A stretch of DNA of 64,000 bases from Flavobacteriaceae bacterium D16 (GTDB lineage Bacteria > Bacteroidota > Bacteroidia > Flavobacteriales > Flavobacteriaceae). The first letter of the stretch is position 1. Each line of letters starts with the position of its first letter. The translations under genes and the position numbers were made by a program. The DNA is taken from assembly GCA_021295155.1 (NCBI GenBank), contig JAJTJC010000036.1:930001-994000 (forward strand), given 5' to 3'. Below, one piece after another: positions 44,442-53,172 of this stretch. The notes beneath the pieces are model-generated. The model was given only the letters and a program-made list of their open reading frames with translations, had not been told where the DNA came from and searched no databases.

Positions 44442-47400
44442 ATGATAGCAAAATTACGTCTTGTTTTATCAATTCCTATTTTCTTTTTTTCCTTTTGCCT
44501 ATGGTCACAGTCGGAGTATTGGGTGGCAGCATCTCCAGGAGAGACCCTGCCTGACCATTTTCAGACAGAGATAAATGGAAAGGAACCAACACTATTCAAC
44601 CTCAACGAGGTAGTGTTAGCACAAAAGCTCAAGGGTGTAAAACCACAATTGCTTTCCCGGGAAACCATATCTTTTCCAGACGCCGACGGAAAACTTATTG
44701 AATTCCGGGTAAAGGAAACTCCAGTTTTTGCTCCGGAACTATCTGCCAAATATCCAAATATAAGGTCATTTACAGGATATAGTACAGGATCCAACGCTTT
44801 AAAAATACGGTTTAGTTATTCCCATAAGGGTTTGCAAAGTATGATGATCTCATCGGAAAAAGGCCAGCCTACCTTTATTGAGAAAGTAAACAAGGAAAAG
44901 GGCATCTATGCTATCTATAATCGTGATGGTCTCTCATCCAGTGAGGAAGATTTTATATGCAATACCCAAACTTCCAGGATGCCTGAGATTTCACAATCAT
45001 TTCCTTTGTTTGACGACCGGATATTGCGCAGGTACAGAATTGCCGTTTCCACCACTGGCGAGTATACGGCATATCATGGCGGCGCCGTTGTAGATGCCCT
45101 GGCTGCTATAAATGCCACACTTACCAGGGTCAATGAAGTTTTTGAAGCGGATATGGCCATTACCCTGCAATTGGTTGCCAATAATGACCAGCTAATATTT
45201 ACAGATGCGGAAACCGATCCTTATGGTGGAAACCTGAATACCGAAACACAAAATACCATAAACAATGCAATCGGAGCCTTGAATTATGATGTAGGCCACC
45301 TGTTCCATGAAGAGAATATCGGGGGTAATGCAGGTTTTATAGGAGCTGTTTGCCAGGACACTAAAAAAGCAAGTGCCTTTTCAGCAGCGATAGTTCCGGA
45401 AGGAGATCGATTTGATATTGATTTAGTAGCCCACGAATTGGGTCATCAATTTGGGGCCAATCATACCTTTTCCCATGATCCGGAGGGTACTCTTGTACAA
45501 ATGGAACCTGGAAGCGGGACTACAATCATGAGTTATGCAGGGATTACAGGTGAAAATGATGTAGCCGGTTTCAGTGACCCCTACTTTCATTATATCAGCA
45601 TATTACAGGTGGCCAATTATGTGGAAAACAACTTCTGTGTTGAAGAATTGCCCCTCACCAATAACCCGCCAATAATTCAGCCCTTAACGGATTACAACAT
45701 TCCCAAAGGAACGGCTTTTGTTCTCAGCGGTGATGCTACTGATCCGGATACGGCAGATGAACTCACTTATACCTGGGAGCAGGTAGATAATGGGATTGTA
45801 ACCTCAAATTCTTTTGGTCCGGAAAATGTAAGCGGAGCCAATTTTCGTTCCCTCCCACCAACTTTGAGTCCGCAACGTTATTTTCCAAAACTTTCCAGAG
45901 TAGCCAGTGGCGACCTGACCCAAATAAACCCAACCGAGAATTCTGCCTGGGAAACAGTGTCTGATGTTGAACGCGAAATGAACTTCGCCCTTACGGTACG
46001 GGACAATGCTCCAGGAGGGGGACAGGTTAGGTCGGAGCTGATGATGGTTTCTGTGGTTAATAATGCAGGGCCTTTCGTAGTCACCTCGCAGGCCAATACT
46101 GTTTCTTATGCCGGGGGTTCTGTTCAAACAGTGAACTGGGATGTTTCCGGAACCGACGAACGACCAATATTTGCGCAAGAAGTTGATATTTACCTTTCAC
46201 TTGATAGTGGCGAAAGTTTTCCGATAATTCTGGCAGAACAGGTACCCAATGATGGGGAACAAGAGGTTTTATTGCCTGGGACGGCCACCAGTGGCGGACG
46301 GATCATGGTAAAGGCCGCGAACAATATCTTTTTTGCCATTAACGACGCGGATTTTTCTATAACGGAATCCGAAGTTGTTATGGATTTTGAATCACTGGAC
46401 TATGAAGTCTGCCAACCTGCTGATCTGATCATCCCTTTTCAACTTGAGACCTACCAGGGTTTCAGTGAAACGGTGACATTTTCAGTGCCAGATGCTCCGG
46501 CAGGGCTTGGAGTAAGCTTTAACCCTGTTTCTGCGGGTGCCAACTCTGCCGTAAACCTTACTTTTTCCAATACGGGGGCTATTGCCGAAGGATCTTACCC
46601 TGTTACTGTCACCGCCAGTAGTGCAAGCCAGACCACCACGGTTCCCTTGCAGCTAAATATATATGATAATTCTTTTGTTGAAGTCCCTTTGCTTAGTCCG
46701 TCCAATGCAGCAGCAGATATAAGCTTACGTACCCTCTTACAATGGGAAGATAATAGCAACTATAACGCCTATGAGGTAGAAATAGCAACAGATGCCGGCT
46801 TTACTAATGTTGTGGATTCTGGCAATGTAATTCAGAATCAATTCAGGCCACAGGGATTGCAGGAAAATACCACCTACTTCTGGAGGGTAAAACCACAAAA
46901 CTCTTGTGGTGAGGGAACTTTTTCAACAGCATTCAGTTTTACTACCATTCAATTGGAATGTAAAATACGAGGCGCCTCAGGATTGCCGAAGTCGATTTCT
47001 TCTTCAGGAACCCCAACGGTTACCTCGGAGATTACCTTTATAAATGATCTGCCCATTGGGGATATTGATGTGCGATTGGATATAGATCATACCTATTTGT
47101 CTGATTTGGTTATCCGTTTGATATCACCCTCCGGAACTGCGGTAACCCTTCTATCGAATTCCTGTGGCAGTAATCAGAACATCAATGCTGTTTTTGATGA
47201 TGATGCTCCTGCATTTACTTGTGGAGGTAATCCCGGGATATCCGGAACGGTAAAACCACTTGGCACCCTCTCTTCGTTTAATGGAGAGTCAACATTGGGC
47301 ACCTGGACCCTTGAGGTTAGTGATACCGTTACTTCAGACGGAGGTTTGATCAATGGTTTTTCTTTAACAATATGTGCAGAAGGTCAATACCGACGCGATG

Positions 47401-48212
47401 ACGATAACGACGGGGTCTTTGATGATACAGACGACCTTTGCCTTGGCACCCCGGAAGGCACAGAAGTGAATACGGATGGCTGCCCGGTTTATCGGTTTGA
47501 CCAGGATAACTTCACCCTTGCCATCACCAGTGAATCCTGCATAGGGAATAATGATGGTGTAATTGAGATAGTTCCTTCTCAGTCTCTGGATTACAATATT
47601 AGTGTCAGCGGTCCGGGCACTGACGTCAATGACAGTTTTACCAACGGGTATTCCCTCTCTGATCTGGGTGCCGGTATATATCAGATGTGTATCAGTGGTA
47701 CCGATGGCACCATCATTTATGAAACCCTTTGTTTTGAGGCCGTAATATCAGAACCGGAACCTTTAAATGTAAATGCTATTGTTTCACCAGATGGTATAGA
47801 CCTCGCCCTGAACCTGAGCGGTGCAGATTTCTTTAATATTGAACTCAACGGGATATTAACCCGTACTTCAGAGTCTGTTGTAATGCTTAAACTGGATGCA
47901 GGTCCTAATACCTTAAGAGTTAGCGGAGACTTACCTTGCCAGGGTCAATTTGAGGAAACCTATTTCCAGGGCGATCGGACCTTACTGTTTCCCAACCCTG
48001 TTGAAAACGAGTTTTCAATTTTTATTGTTGAACCACAAAGGGATCTTGAAGTAATTGTATTTGACCTTCAGGGGAGATTATTCAAGCGATTCCAATATAC
48101 CGATTCCTTAAATCAGTTCGAAGTAGATGCCAGTGATTGGCCGTCTGGTTTGTATTTTATTTACCTAAAGGGTAGATCGTTCACTGAAACCCATAAATTG
48201 ATCAAGCGATGA
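44442..48212 (+). CDS. T9SS-secreted reprolysin-like metalloprotease with P domain
   Basis: This 1256-residue exoprotein has a signal peptide (LSIPIFFFSFCLWSQ), a propeptide of about 170 residues, and a metzincin zinc site HELGHQFGANH (ligands near H331, H335 and H341) with a Met-turn IMSYAGI. It then has Ig/FnIII-like modules and a proprotein-convertase P domain (about 850-975, IDVRLDIDHTYLSDLVIRL). A calcium thrombospondin-3-like motif (DDDNDGVFDDTDD) and a T9SS type A sorting domain (LFPNPVENEFSI to LIKR) close it. It is likely a secreted, calcium-stabilised protease. The ATG at 44442 is preferred over the TTG at 44439. Confidence 0.92.
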   Translation: MIAKLRLVLSIPIFFFSFCLWSQSEYWVAASPGETLPDHFQTEINGKEPTLFNLNEVVLAQKLKGVKPQLLSRETISFPDADGKLIEFRVKETPVFAPELSAKYPNIRSFTGYSTGSNALKIRFSYSHKGLQSMMISSEKGQPTFIEKVNKEKGIYAIYNRDGLSSSEEDFICNTQTSRMPEISQSFPLFDDRILRRYRIAVSTTGEYTAYHGGAVVDALAAINATLTRVNEVFEADMAITLQLVANNDQLIFTDAETDPYGGNLNTETQNTINNAIGALNYDVGHLFHEENIGGNAGFIGAVCQDTKKASAFSAAIVPEGDRFDIDLVAHELGHQFGANHTFSHDPEGTLVQMEPGSGTTIMSYAGITGENDVAGFSDPYFHYISILQVANYVENNFCVEELPLTNNPPIIQPLTDYNIPKGTAFVLSGDATDPDTADELTYTWEQVDNGIVTSNSFGPENVSGANFRSLPPTLSPQRYFPKLSRVASGDLTQINPTENSAWETVSDVEREMNFALTVRDNAPGGGQVRSELMMVSVVNNAGPFVVTSQANTVSYAGGSVQTVNWDVSGTDERPIFAQEVDIYLSLDSGESFPIILAEQVPNDGEQEVLLPGTATSGGRIMVKAANNIFFAINDADFSITESEVVMDFESLDYEVCQPADLIIPFQLETYQGFSETVTFSVPDAPAGLGVSFNPVSAGANSAVNLTFSNTGAIAEGSYPVTVTASSASQTTTVPLQLNIYDNSFVEVPLLSPSNAAADISLRTLLQWEDNSNYNAYEVEIATDAGFTNVVDSGNVIQNQFRPQGLQENTTYFWRVKPQNSCGEGTFSTAFSFTTIQLECKIRGASGLPKSISSSGTPTVTSEITFINDLPIGDIDVRLDIDHTYLSDLVIRLISPSGTAVTLLSNSCGSNQNINAVFDDDAPAFTCGGNPGISGTVKPLGTLSSFNGESTLGTWTLEVSDTVTSDGGLINGFSLTICAEGQYRRDDDNDGVFDDTDDLCLGTPEGTEVNTDGCPVYRFDQDNFTLAITSESCIGNNDGVIEIVPSQSLDYNISVSGPGTDVNDSFTNGYSLSDLGAGIYQMCISGTDGTIIYETLCFEAVISEPEPLNVNAIVSPDGIDLALNLSGADFFNIELNGILTRTSESVVMLKLDAGPNTLRVSGDLPCQGQFEETYFQGDRTLLFPNPVENEFSIFIVEPQRDLEVIVFDLQGRLFKRFQYTDSLNQFEVDASDWPSGLYFIYLKGRSFTETHKLIKR

Positions 48213-48889
48213 GAAGAATAGCTATGTTTATGGCCGTGGCACTCCTGGTGAGTTGCAGTAAAGATTCTCCTCCCAAGCCGCCGGAAGCTGCACTTTTGGT
48301 TTTTCCCGATCGCAATTCCGAATGCACTACAGGAGTGGATCTGAATGAAGAAACGAGTCAGGTGGAATTTAGGTGGCAGCAAGCAAAGTTTACAGACAGC
48401 TATGAATTAAACGTTACAAATCTTAATACGGGGGTATCCCAAACGGTTACCACTACTGCACTTTCGGCACGCCGTCCACTAGAGAAAGGAGCACTTTTTC
48501 GCTGGAATATCCGAACGCTAAATAATAAAACCGAAGATATTGCTACCAGTGAAACCTGGTTATTCTATAATGCCGGGTCAGAAACCAGTTATGCTCCATT
48601 TCCAGCCGAAGTTGTAGCTCCTCTCTCCGGAGCTTCGGTTGTAAGAGACATCAATAATGAAATTACAATTCAGTGGGTTGGCGTCGATATTGATAATGAT
48701 ATTCAGGGTTATGAGATATACCTGGACAACAGTAATCCCCCGACAACACTTATAGCAAGTCCGTCTGTAAGCCTAAGTAGTGTAGATATAGGGGTGGAAC
48801 GAGATACCGTTTATTATTGGAAAATAATCACCAGGGATAGGGAAAACAATACCTCCGATTCCGGGGTGTATAGTTTTCGTGTGCTCTAG
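48209..48889 (+). CDS. lipoprotein with fibronectin-III-like domains
   Basis: This 226-residue protein has a lipoprotein signal (MRRIAMFMAVALLVSC, lipobox LVSC) and two beta-sandwich FnIII-like repeats (VEFRWQQAKFTDSYELNVTN; ITIQWVGVDIDNDIQGYEIY). Its start overlaps the protease stop by 4 nt (ATGA), so both are co-translated. It may be a surface partner or chaperone of the protease; that is inferred from linkage only. Confidence 0.8.
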   Translation: MRRIAMFMAVALLVSCSKDSPPKPPEAALLVFPDRNSECTTGVDLNEETSQVEFRWQQAKFTDSYELNVTNLNTGVSQTVTTTALSARRPLEKGALFRWNIRTLNNKTEDIATSETWLFYNAGSETSYAPFPAEVVAPLSGASVVRDINNEITIQWVGVDIDNDIQGYEIYLDNSNPPTTLIASPSVSLSSVDIGVERDTVYYWKIITRDRENNTSDSGVYSFRVL

Positions 48890-48890
48890 G

Positions 48891-49526
48891 CTAGGTCCCG
48901 TTGAATATATTCATGGTAATCTTTGGTCCCGCCAGAATGAAGGAGGGGATCAATTCCATGATACGTTCCAGGCGTTCCGGTAGCGCTTCTTCTTCATCAG
49001 GCCCCCATTTACCCAGAACATAATCTACTTGCCTTCCTTTGCTAAAATCGGCACCCACACCAAATCTGAGCCTGTGGTATTGGGTGGTTTGAAGTATTTG
49101 CTGAATATCCTTTAGCCCATTATGGCCGCCATCGCTGCCTTTGGCTTTGAGTCTAAGTGTACCGAAAGGGAGGTTTATATCGTCAGCAATGATGAGCACG
49201 TTTTCCAGGGGAATTTTTTCCTTATCCATCCAGTATTTTACCGCCTTCCCGCTACGGTTCATATAGGTGGATGGTTTGAGGCAAAGAACCTGCCTTCCTT
49301 TGACACGAAAAGTGCCAATATCACCAAGTTTTGCCGATTCAAAAGAGAAATCCATTTTAGCAGCAAGGGTATCCAATATGCGGAACCCTACATTATGGCG
49401 GGTATTATGGTATTCAGACCCAATATTGCCCAAGCCTACTAGCATAAACTTCTTCATAACCTCTTCTGTTTCACTCAGGATACTTTTTTGATTCTTAAAT
49501 AGCTTCGATAAATAGCGTATTAACAT
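48891..49526 (-). CDS. pth: peptidyl-tRNA hydrolase
   Basis: This enzyme (211 residues from 49526) releases tRNA from peptidyl-tRNA dropped by ribosomes. It shows MLVGLGNIGSEYHNTRHNVGF (catalytic His), KPSTYMNRSGKAVKYW and LKAKGSDGGHNGLKDI. The start is uncertain: ATG at 49457 begins at MKKFMLVGLGN, the usual start, while 49526 adds 23 residues (KLFKNQKS), an extension seen in some flavobacterial homologues. A terminator hairpin ends just upstream of 49526, which slightly favours the short form. Confidence 0.93.
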   Translation of the reverse strand: MLIRYLSKLFKNQKSILSETEEVMKKFMLVGLGNIGSEYHNTRHNVGFRILDTLAAKMDFSFESAKLGDIGTFRVKGRQVLCLKPSTYMNRSGKAVKYWMDKEKIPLENVLIIADDINLPFGTLRLKAKGSDGGHNGLKDIQQILQTTQYHRLRFGVGADFSKGRQVDYVLGKWGPDEEEALPERLERIMELIPSFILAGPKITMNIFNGT

Positions 49527-49530
49527 AGCC

Positions 49531-49576
49531 TAAAAATACAAAAGCATCCCGGAAGCCATTAGCCGCAGGGATGCTT
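49531..49576 (-). terminator. terminator after rplY
   Basis: AAGCATCCC (49542-49550) and GGGATGCTT (49568-49576) form a perfect 9-bp stem. On the minus strand it is followed by TTGTATTTTTA. It lies 20 nt past the rplY stop and directly before pth, so it separates prs-rplY from pth. Confidence 0.75.
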
Positions 49577-49595
49577 GTATCTGAATGTTGTAAAA

Positions 49596-50252
49596 CTATT
49601 CGTTGCTTTCTGCAGGAGCTTCTGCGCCTTCAGCGGCAGCTTCTGCACCTTCAGCAGCTTCACCTTCAAGTCCTTCTTCTTCTTCCTCATCGTCGACCAC
49701 AACCGCAGCACGAGCCATTTTGACCTGAACTACAACTGAAGCATCCGGGTGAAGAACAGAGAAATCACCTTTTTTAAGCGTATCTACGGAAACATGATCT
49801 CCGATTTTCAACTTGGAGATATCCACGTCAAAGAAATCGGGCAGGTTATCCGGTAAGGCCTTAATGGTAAGTTTACGCCTTCTGAACAGAAGCCTTCCTC
49901 CGTTTCGTACCCCTGGAGAGTTACCCTGCAATCTTACAGGGATTTCCATAGTAACTTCCTTGTCTGGGAATAACTGGTAAAAGTCGATGTGCAGAATACG
50001 GTCCGTTACCGGGTGGAATTGAATGTCCTGCAATACCGCTTTAATCTTTTCACCCCCTTCAAAATCAACCACAACGGTGTGGGCTTTGGAGGTGTACACT
50101 AAGTCTTTGAATGCGAGTTCATCCGCTGAAAAGTGTAATGGTTTATCCCCCCCGTATATCACGCAAGGGACCTTTCCAGCATTACGTAGGGCTTTCGTTG
50201 CCTTCTTGCCCACGCTTTCTCTTTCTGATCCTTTGATTGTAATTGATTTCAT
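49596..50252 (-). CDS. rplY: 50S ribosomal protein L25/Ctc (long form)
   Basis: This 218-residue L25/Ctc protein binds 5S rRNA. It shows [30 protein letters not shown] and [30 protein letters not shown] split over the L25 core, then the Ctc TL5 domain (about 100-190). It ends with an acidic, Ala/Glu-rich tail (from about residue 188). The tail is common in Bacteroidota homologues. It follows prs after 26 nt and is terminated by a clear hairpin. Confidence 0.93.
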   Translation of the reverse strand: MKSITIKGSERESVGKKATKALRNAGKVPCVIYGGDKPLHFSADELAFKDLVYTSKAHTVVVDFEGGEKIKAVLQDIQFHPVTDRILHIDFYQLFPDKEVTMEIPVRLQGNSPGVRNGGRLLFRRRKLTIKALPDNLPDFFDVDISKLKIGDHVSVDTLKKGDFSVLHPDASVVVQVKMARAAVVVDDEEEEEGLEGEAAEGAEAAAEGAEAPAESNE

Positions 50253-50278
50253 TGTGTTTTATATAATGAATTATAGAT

Positions 50279-51220
50279 TTACATTAGAAATTTTGATGCA
50301 ATGGAGGTGTTGTTATGGACACGGTGCATTACATCGGCAAACAAATCGGCACAACTCAATACCCTGATCTTATCACTTTTGGGTTGGATAGGGATTGAAT
50401 CGGTGACAATGAGTTCTAAAAGTTTGGAATTTTCTATTTTTTCATAAGCGTTGCCAGACAGCAGTGCATGGGTTGTAATAGCCCGCACACTTAAGGCTCC
50501 TCGTTCCATCATCAGGTCGGCTGCTTTAGTAAGGGTTCCGGCAGTATCCACCAGGTCGTCTACCAGGACTACGTTCTTATCCGTTACATCCCCTATAAGT
50601 TCCATATGGGAAATGACATTGGCTTTGGCCCGTTGTTTATAACATATCACTACATCACTTTGCAGTGCTCTGGAATAGGCGTAAGCCCTTTTGGAGCCAC
50701 CCATATCAGGTGATGCAATCGTGAGATTATCCAGATTCAGGCTTCTCAGATAAGGGAGAAATAGGGTAGAGGCATATAAATGGTCTACCGGCTTTTCAAA
50801 AAATCCCTGGATTTGATCTGCGTGAAGGTCCATGGTAATGATACGGGTAGCACCTGCAGCCTCCAGCATTTTGGCAATAAGTTTGGCAGCAATTGGCACC
50901 CGGGGTTTATCTTTACGGTCTTGCCTGGCCCATCCGTAATAGGGAATAACAGCAGTTATATGACGCGCTGAAGCCCTTTTCGCAGCATCTATCATCAGCA
51001 GCATTTCCATCAAATTCTCCGAGCTCGGATTGGTAGAACCGATAATAAAAATGCGTGTCCCACGAATGGATTCTTCAAAGGAGGGCTGGTATTCTCCATC
51101 ACTGAATCTTGAGAAATGCACATTTCCCAATTCCATCCCGTAAGATGCGGCTATTTTTTCTCCGAGTATCCTGCTTTGGGAGCAGGCAAATATTTTTGGT
51201 TCGGGAACTTGATAAGGCAT
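50279..51220 (-). CDS. prs: ribose-phosphate pyrophosphokinase
   Basis: This 313-residue enzyme makes PRPP for purine, pyrimidine, histidine and tryptophan synthesis. It shows IFACSQSRILGEKIAASYG, IRGTRIFIIGSTNPSSENLM, ITAVIPYYGWARQDRK (flexible loop and ATP site) and VVLVDDLVDTAGTL (PRPP-binding loop). The ATG at 51220 fits the family; the longer open frame to 51517 runs through the tRNA antisense and is rejected. A TAAATTTG -7 box sits at 51272-51279. rplY follows. Confidence 0.95.
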   Translation of the reverse strand: MPYQVPEPKIFACSQSRILGEKIAASYGMELGNVHFSRFSDGEYQPSFEESIRGTRIFIIGSTNPSSENLMEMLLMIDAAKRASARHITAVIPYYGWARQDRKDKPRVPIAAKLIAKMLEAAGATRIITMDLHADQIQGFFEKPVDHLYASTLFLPYLRSLNLDNLTIASPDMGGSKRAYAYSRALQSDVVICYKQRAKANVISHMELIGDVTDKNVVLVDDLVDTAGTLTKAADLMMERGALSVRAITTHALLSGNAYEKIENSKLLELIVTDSIPIQPKSDKIRVLSCADLFADVMHRVHNNTSIASKFLM

Positions 51221-51271
51221 GCCAGTATAATTCTTGTCTAAATTTTTGGTACCCTGTATTTTAAGGAGGTG

Positions 51272-51279
51272 CAAATTTA
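51272..51279 (-). promoter_or_regulatory. -7 promoter element for prs-rplY
   Basis: The minus strand reads TAAATTTG, matching TAnnTTTG, about 50 nt before the prs start. No exact TTG was found at the -33 position. Confidence 0.45.
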
Positions 51280-51344
51280 AACAATTATTTGGGTTGCTAA
51301 AGGATAAAACTGAAATTTTAATTTTTCTAATGAGCAGGATTTTA

Positions 51345-51352
51345 TAGCTTTG
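51345..51352 (+). promoter_or_regulatory. -7 promoter element for tRNA-Leu
   Basis: TAGCTTTG matches TAnnTTTG and lies 10 nt before the mature tRNA 5' end. The AT-rich stretch upstream has no exact TTG at -33. Confidence 0.5.
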
Positions 51353-51362
51353 CAAACCCTTT

Positions 51363-51446
51363 GCCTCGGTGGCGGAATTGGTAGACGCGCTGGATTCAAA
51401 ATCCAGTGATAGCAATATCGTGTGGGTTCGATTCCCACCCGAGGTA
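51363..51446 (+). tRNA. tRNA-Leu (anticodon CAA)
   Basis: This 84-nt cloverleaf has acceptor GCCTCGG pairing with CCGAGGT, D-arm GGCGGAATTGGTAGACGC, anticodon stem CTGGA/TCCAG around loop TTCAAAA (anticodon CAA), a variable arm of class II size and T-arm GTGGG-TTCGATT-CCCAC. CCA is not encoded. The class II arm and the identity bases support leucine. It stands alone, divergent from prs. Confidence 0.93.
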
Positions 51447-51474
51447 CGGATAAACCACCAAAGAGTGGAAGTGC

Positions 51475-51510
51475 AAGCGAGTTTCAAAAATGAAGCTCGC
51501 TTCTTTTTTT
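51475..51510 (+). terminator. rho-independent terminator of tRNA-Leu
   Basis: AAGCGAG (51475-51481) and CTCGCTT (51496-51502), with inner TTCA/TGAA pairing around AAAA, form a strong stem followed by CTTTTTTT. It lies about 30 nt past the tRNA. Confidence 0.85.
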
Positions 51511-51537
51511 GGAACAAGCGCAGTAATTCCTTTGGTG

Positions 51538-51683
51538 GTTTTCAAAACGAGCTTGAAGGGAAGCTTTCCGAGAGGAAAGCATTCCCGTCGAGTTTTGATT
51601 TCATTTATCGGTTTAAAGGCTTCGTAATTTGAAGCGAACGTCGTATGTCTTTTTGCAGTTTTCAAAACGAGCATGAAGGGAAG
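51538..51683 (+). repeat. 26-nt direct repeat pair, 120 bp apart
   Basis: GTTTTCAAAACGAGCTTGAA with GGGAAG after it (51538-51563) recurs at 51658-51683 with a single T-to-A change. The period is exactly 120 bp. The first copy also carries a hairpin built from GGGAAGCTTTCC and GGAAAGC-A-TTCCC, enclosed by TCAAAAC/GTTTTGA. The origin is unknown. Confidence 0.75.
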
Positions 51684-51871
51684 GATTAGCAGTAAGTCAT
51701 TCCAAACAAGGGCCATAAAGGTCTGTTCAACATATCCATTTGTACTCGATATTCTTTGATCAATACTTCAAATGAATCCACAGCGGTTTGAATTTAAAGG
51801 ATGCCGATCTGGAAATGATTGTTGGAATTATTTAAAAAACCGCTATATTAATTCCAAATTATCTTAGACAT

Positions 51872-52303
51872 ATGGCAACGTGGTTTACGAACAAATGGCT
51901 CATTTTGGGAATCGATCTGTTAACGATTGCGGTTTCTTTTGTTCTGGCCTACTTCATCCGGTTTAACCTGAGCATGAATTTTGATCTGTCAGTATTGGCC
52001 CTGCAGTTGCCAATGGTCGTACTGATTGCTTTGATGGCTTTCCTGATTACGGGTTCTTACAAGGGGGTGTTTCGGCACACCGGTGTCCGGGATGTTAACA
52101 CTATTTTCAAGGCAATTTGCCTATCGAGTGTTCTCATTATTCTGTTGACGATAATCAACCGGAATTTGTGGATTTATCCAGAGTTCAACCTGCCGCTTTC
52201 TATTATATTGATATATAGTCTACTTTCCTTATTGGGACTGACAGGTTCCCATTATCTTCTTAAGGTTTTGTACAATGTTATTGTCAATAAAAACCTCAAA
52301 TGA
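51872..52303 (+). pseudogene. truncated PglF/WbpM-like polysaccharide-biosynthesis protein (membrane part only)
   Basis: This 143-residue ORF has four hydrophobic helices (LTIAVSFVLAYFIRF, LPMVVLIALMAFLI, VLIILLTIIN, LPLSIILIYSLLSLLGLTG) and ends KVLYNVIVNKNLK. That matches the N-terminal membrane domain of PglF/CapD-type nucleotide-sugar 4,6-dehydratases, which normally continue with a Rossmann/SDR domain of about 450 residues. That domain is missing and no continuation was found in the next 280 nt. The stop falls at the domain boundary, so it looks like a decayed gene rather than a functional short protein. Confidence 0.7.
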
Positions 52304-52587
52304 TTAGCTCCTAAAGAAAGAATTAGCCTGGCATTTCAGACAATATTCTAAAAAAAGAAACTACAAGAACTATAGGATCAGGCAAGAGCTAAAAAAGCAG
52401 GTCTTTAAAATAACAATAATCCGAGTCCATCCCGGGAGGTAGGCTCCCTGGAGTGAGAGGATTGGAGTAATATAACCCCACCTTTGGAATAAAAAGCCTT
52501 ATCCTAAGTAGCTTTAAGAGGAAGTGTATTTATCAAGGCATTACTTAATGGAAAATCCAGTTTTAATATAGTAGGGAAATACCCATC
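52304..52587. other. gene-free stretch after the truncated gene
   Basis: This 284-nt stretch shows no supported ORF, promoter or terminator. A short dyad (CTCCCTGGAG region, about 52440-52460) was the only structure noticed. It is probably decayed sequence between the truncated gene and the exported unknowns. Confidence 0.5.
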
Positions 52588-53172
52588 TTACCACATTGTG
52601 GTAGGAATTGATTTTACAACATGCCAACTTTCTTTTTCTTTCTCAAGACAAAATATGGTTGCAGAACCCCAAAGTCTGCTTCGGCTTACTCCTAACTCAA
52701 ATACAGCTTTTGTTTTTTCAGTGTTATACCAAATCCTGCTGAAAGAGAACAGCATATCAAAGTCATCGAAATCGTATGATTTTTTTAGTTCTAATGTGTC
52801 GGCCAGCACAATTGTATGCCTTTTTTTACTGTAAAAATCTTTAACAGTATTAATGTAATTATTGTGAAGAGTAGTGTCGATAAAGGTTTTAAACTCTTGA
52901 GGAATCTCTTTCATTCCACGTGAGTCCAAATAGCGTCCCATTCTTGGATGAACTGCAACAGTCATTTTAACTTCGCGCAATGAATCTATAATTCTTTCAG
53001 GAATTACGGTATCCTTACTGTCTAGTGGAGGTGGTGGAGGTAATGGAAGGGAAAATTTATCTACCATTAGGGTTATAATCCTTTTATCATCGGGACATAG
53101 TTCTTGAGAATCGCATTGAATAACAGTTCCTGATAAAATCAAAATGAAGCATAATGAAGTTAGCTTATTCAC
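52588..53172 (-). CDS. exported protein of unknown function
   Basis: This 194-residue protein starts with a signal sequence (MNKLTSLCFILILSGTVIQC). The cysteine could be lipidated, but Q before it is atypical for a lipobox. It has a proline run (LPLPPPPPLDS) and no domain I recognise. The start is GTG at 53172, overlapping the stop of the upstream gene as GTGA, so the two are co-translated. It lies in the low-density region downstream of the truncated polysaccharide gene. Confidence 0.65.
   Translation of the reverse strand: MNKLTSLCFILILSGTVIQCDSQELCPDDKRIITLMVDKFSLPLPPPPPLDSKDTVIPERIIDSLREVKMTVAVHPRMGRYLDSRGMKEIPQEFKTFIDTTLHNNYINTVKDFYSKKRHTIVLADTLELKKSYDFDDFDMLFSFSRIWYNTEKTKAVFELGVSRSRLWGSATIFCLEKEKESWHVVKSIPTTMW

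Larger units (their letters stand above)
51447..51871. other. gene-free stretch with nested repeats after tRNA-Leu
   Basis: This 425-nt stretch has no convincing gene. It holds a perfect 12-nt inverted repeat (AAACCACCAAAG at 51452-51463 and its complement at 51530-51541) around the tRNA terminator, a hairpin at 51558-51586, and a 26-nt direct repeat. Open frames here (for example 51369-51632 and 51396-51716) read through the tRNA or the repeats and look non-genic. Confidence 0.75.

Noticed and set aside
51369-51716. ORFs on both strands running through tRNA-Leu and the following repeats, for example a minus-strand frame containing YLGWESNPHDIAITGF
   Set aside because: That peptide is the antisense translation of the tRNA; the frames lack a family match and depend on the repeats.
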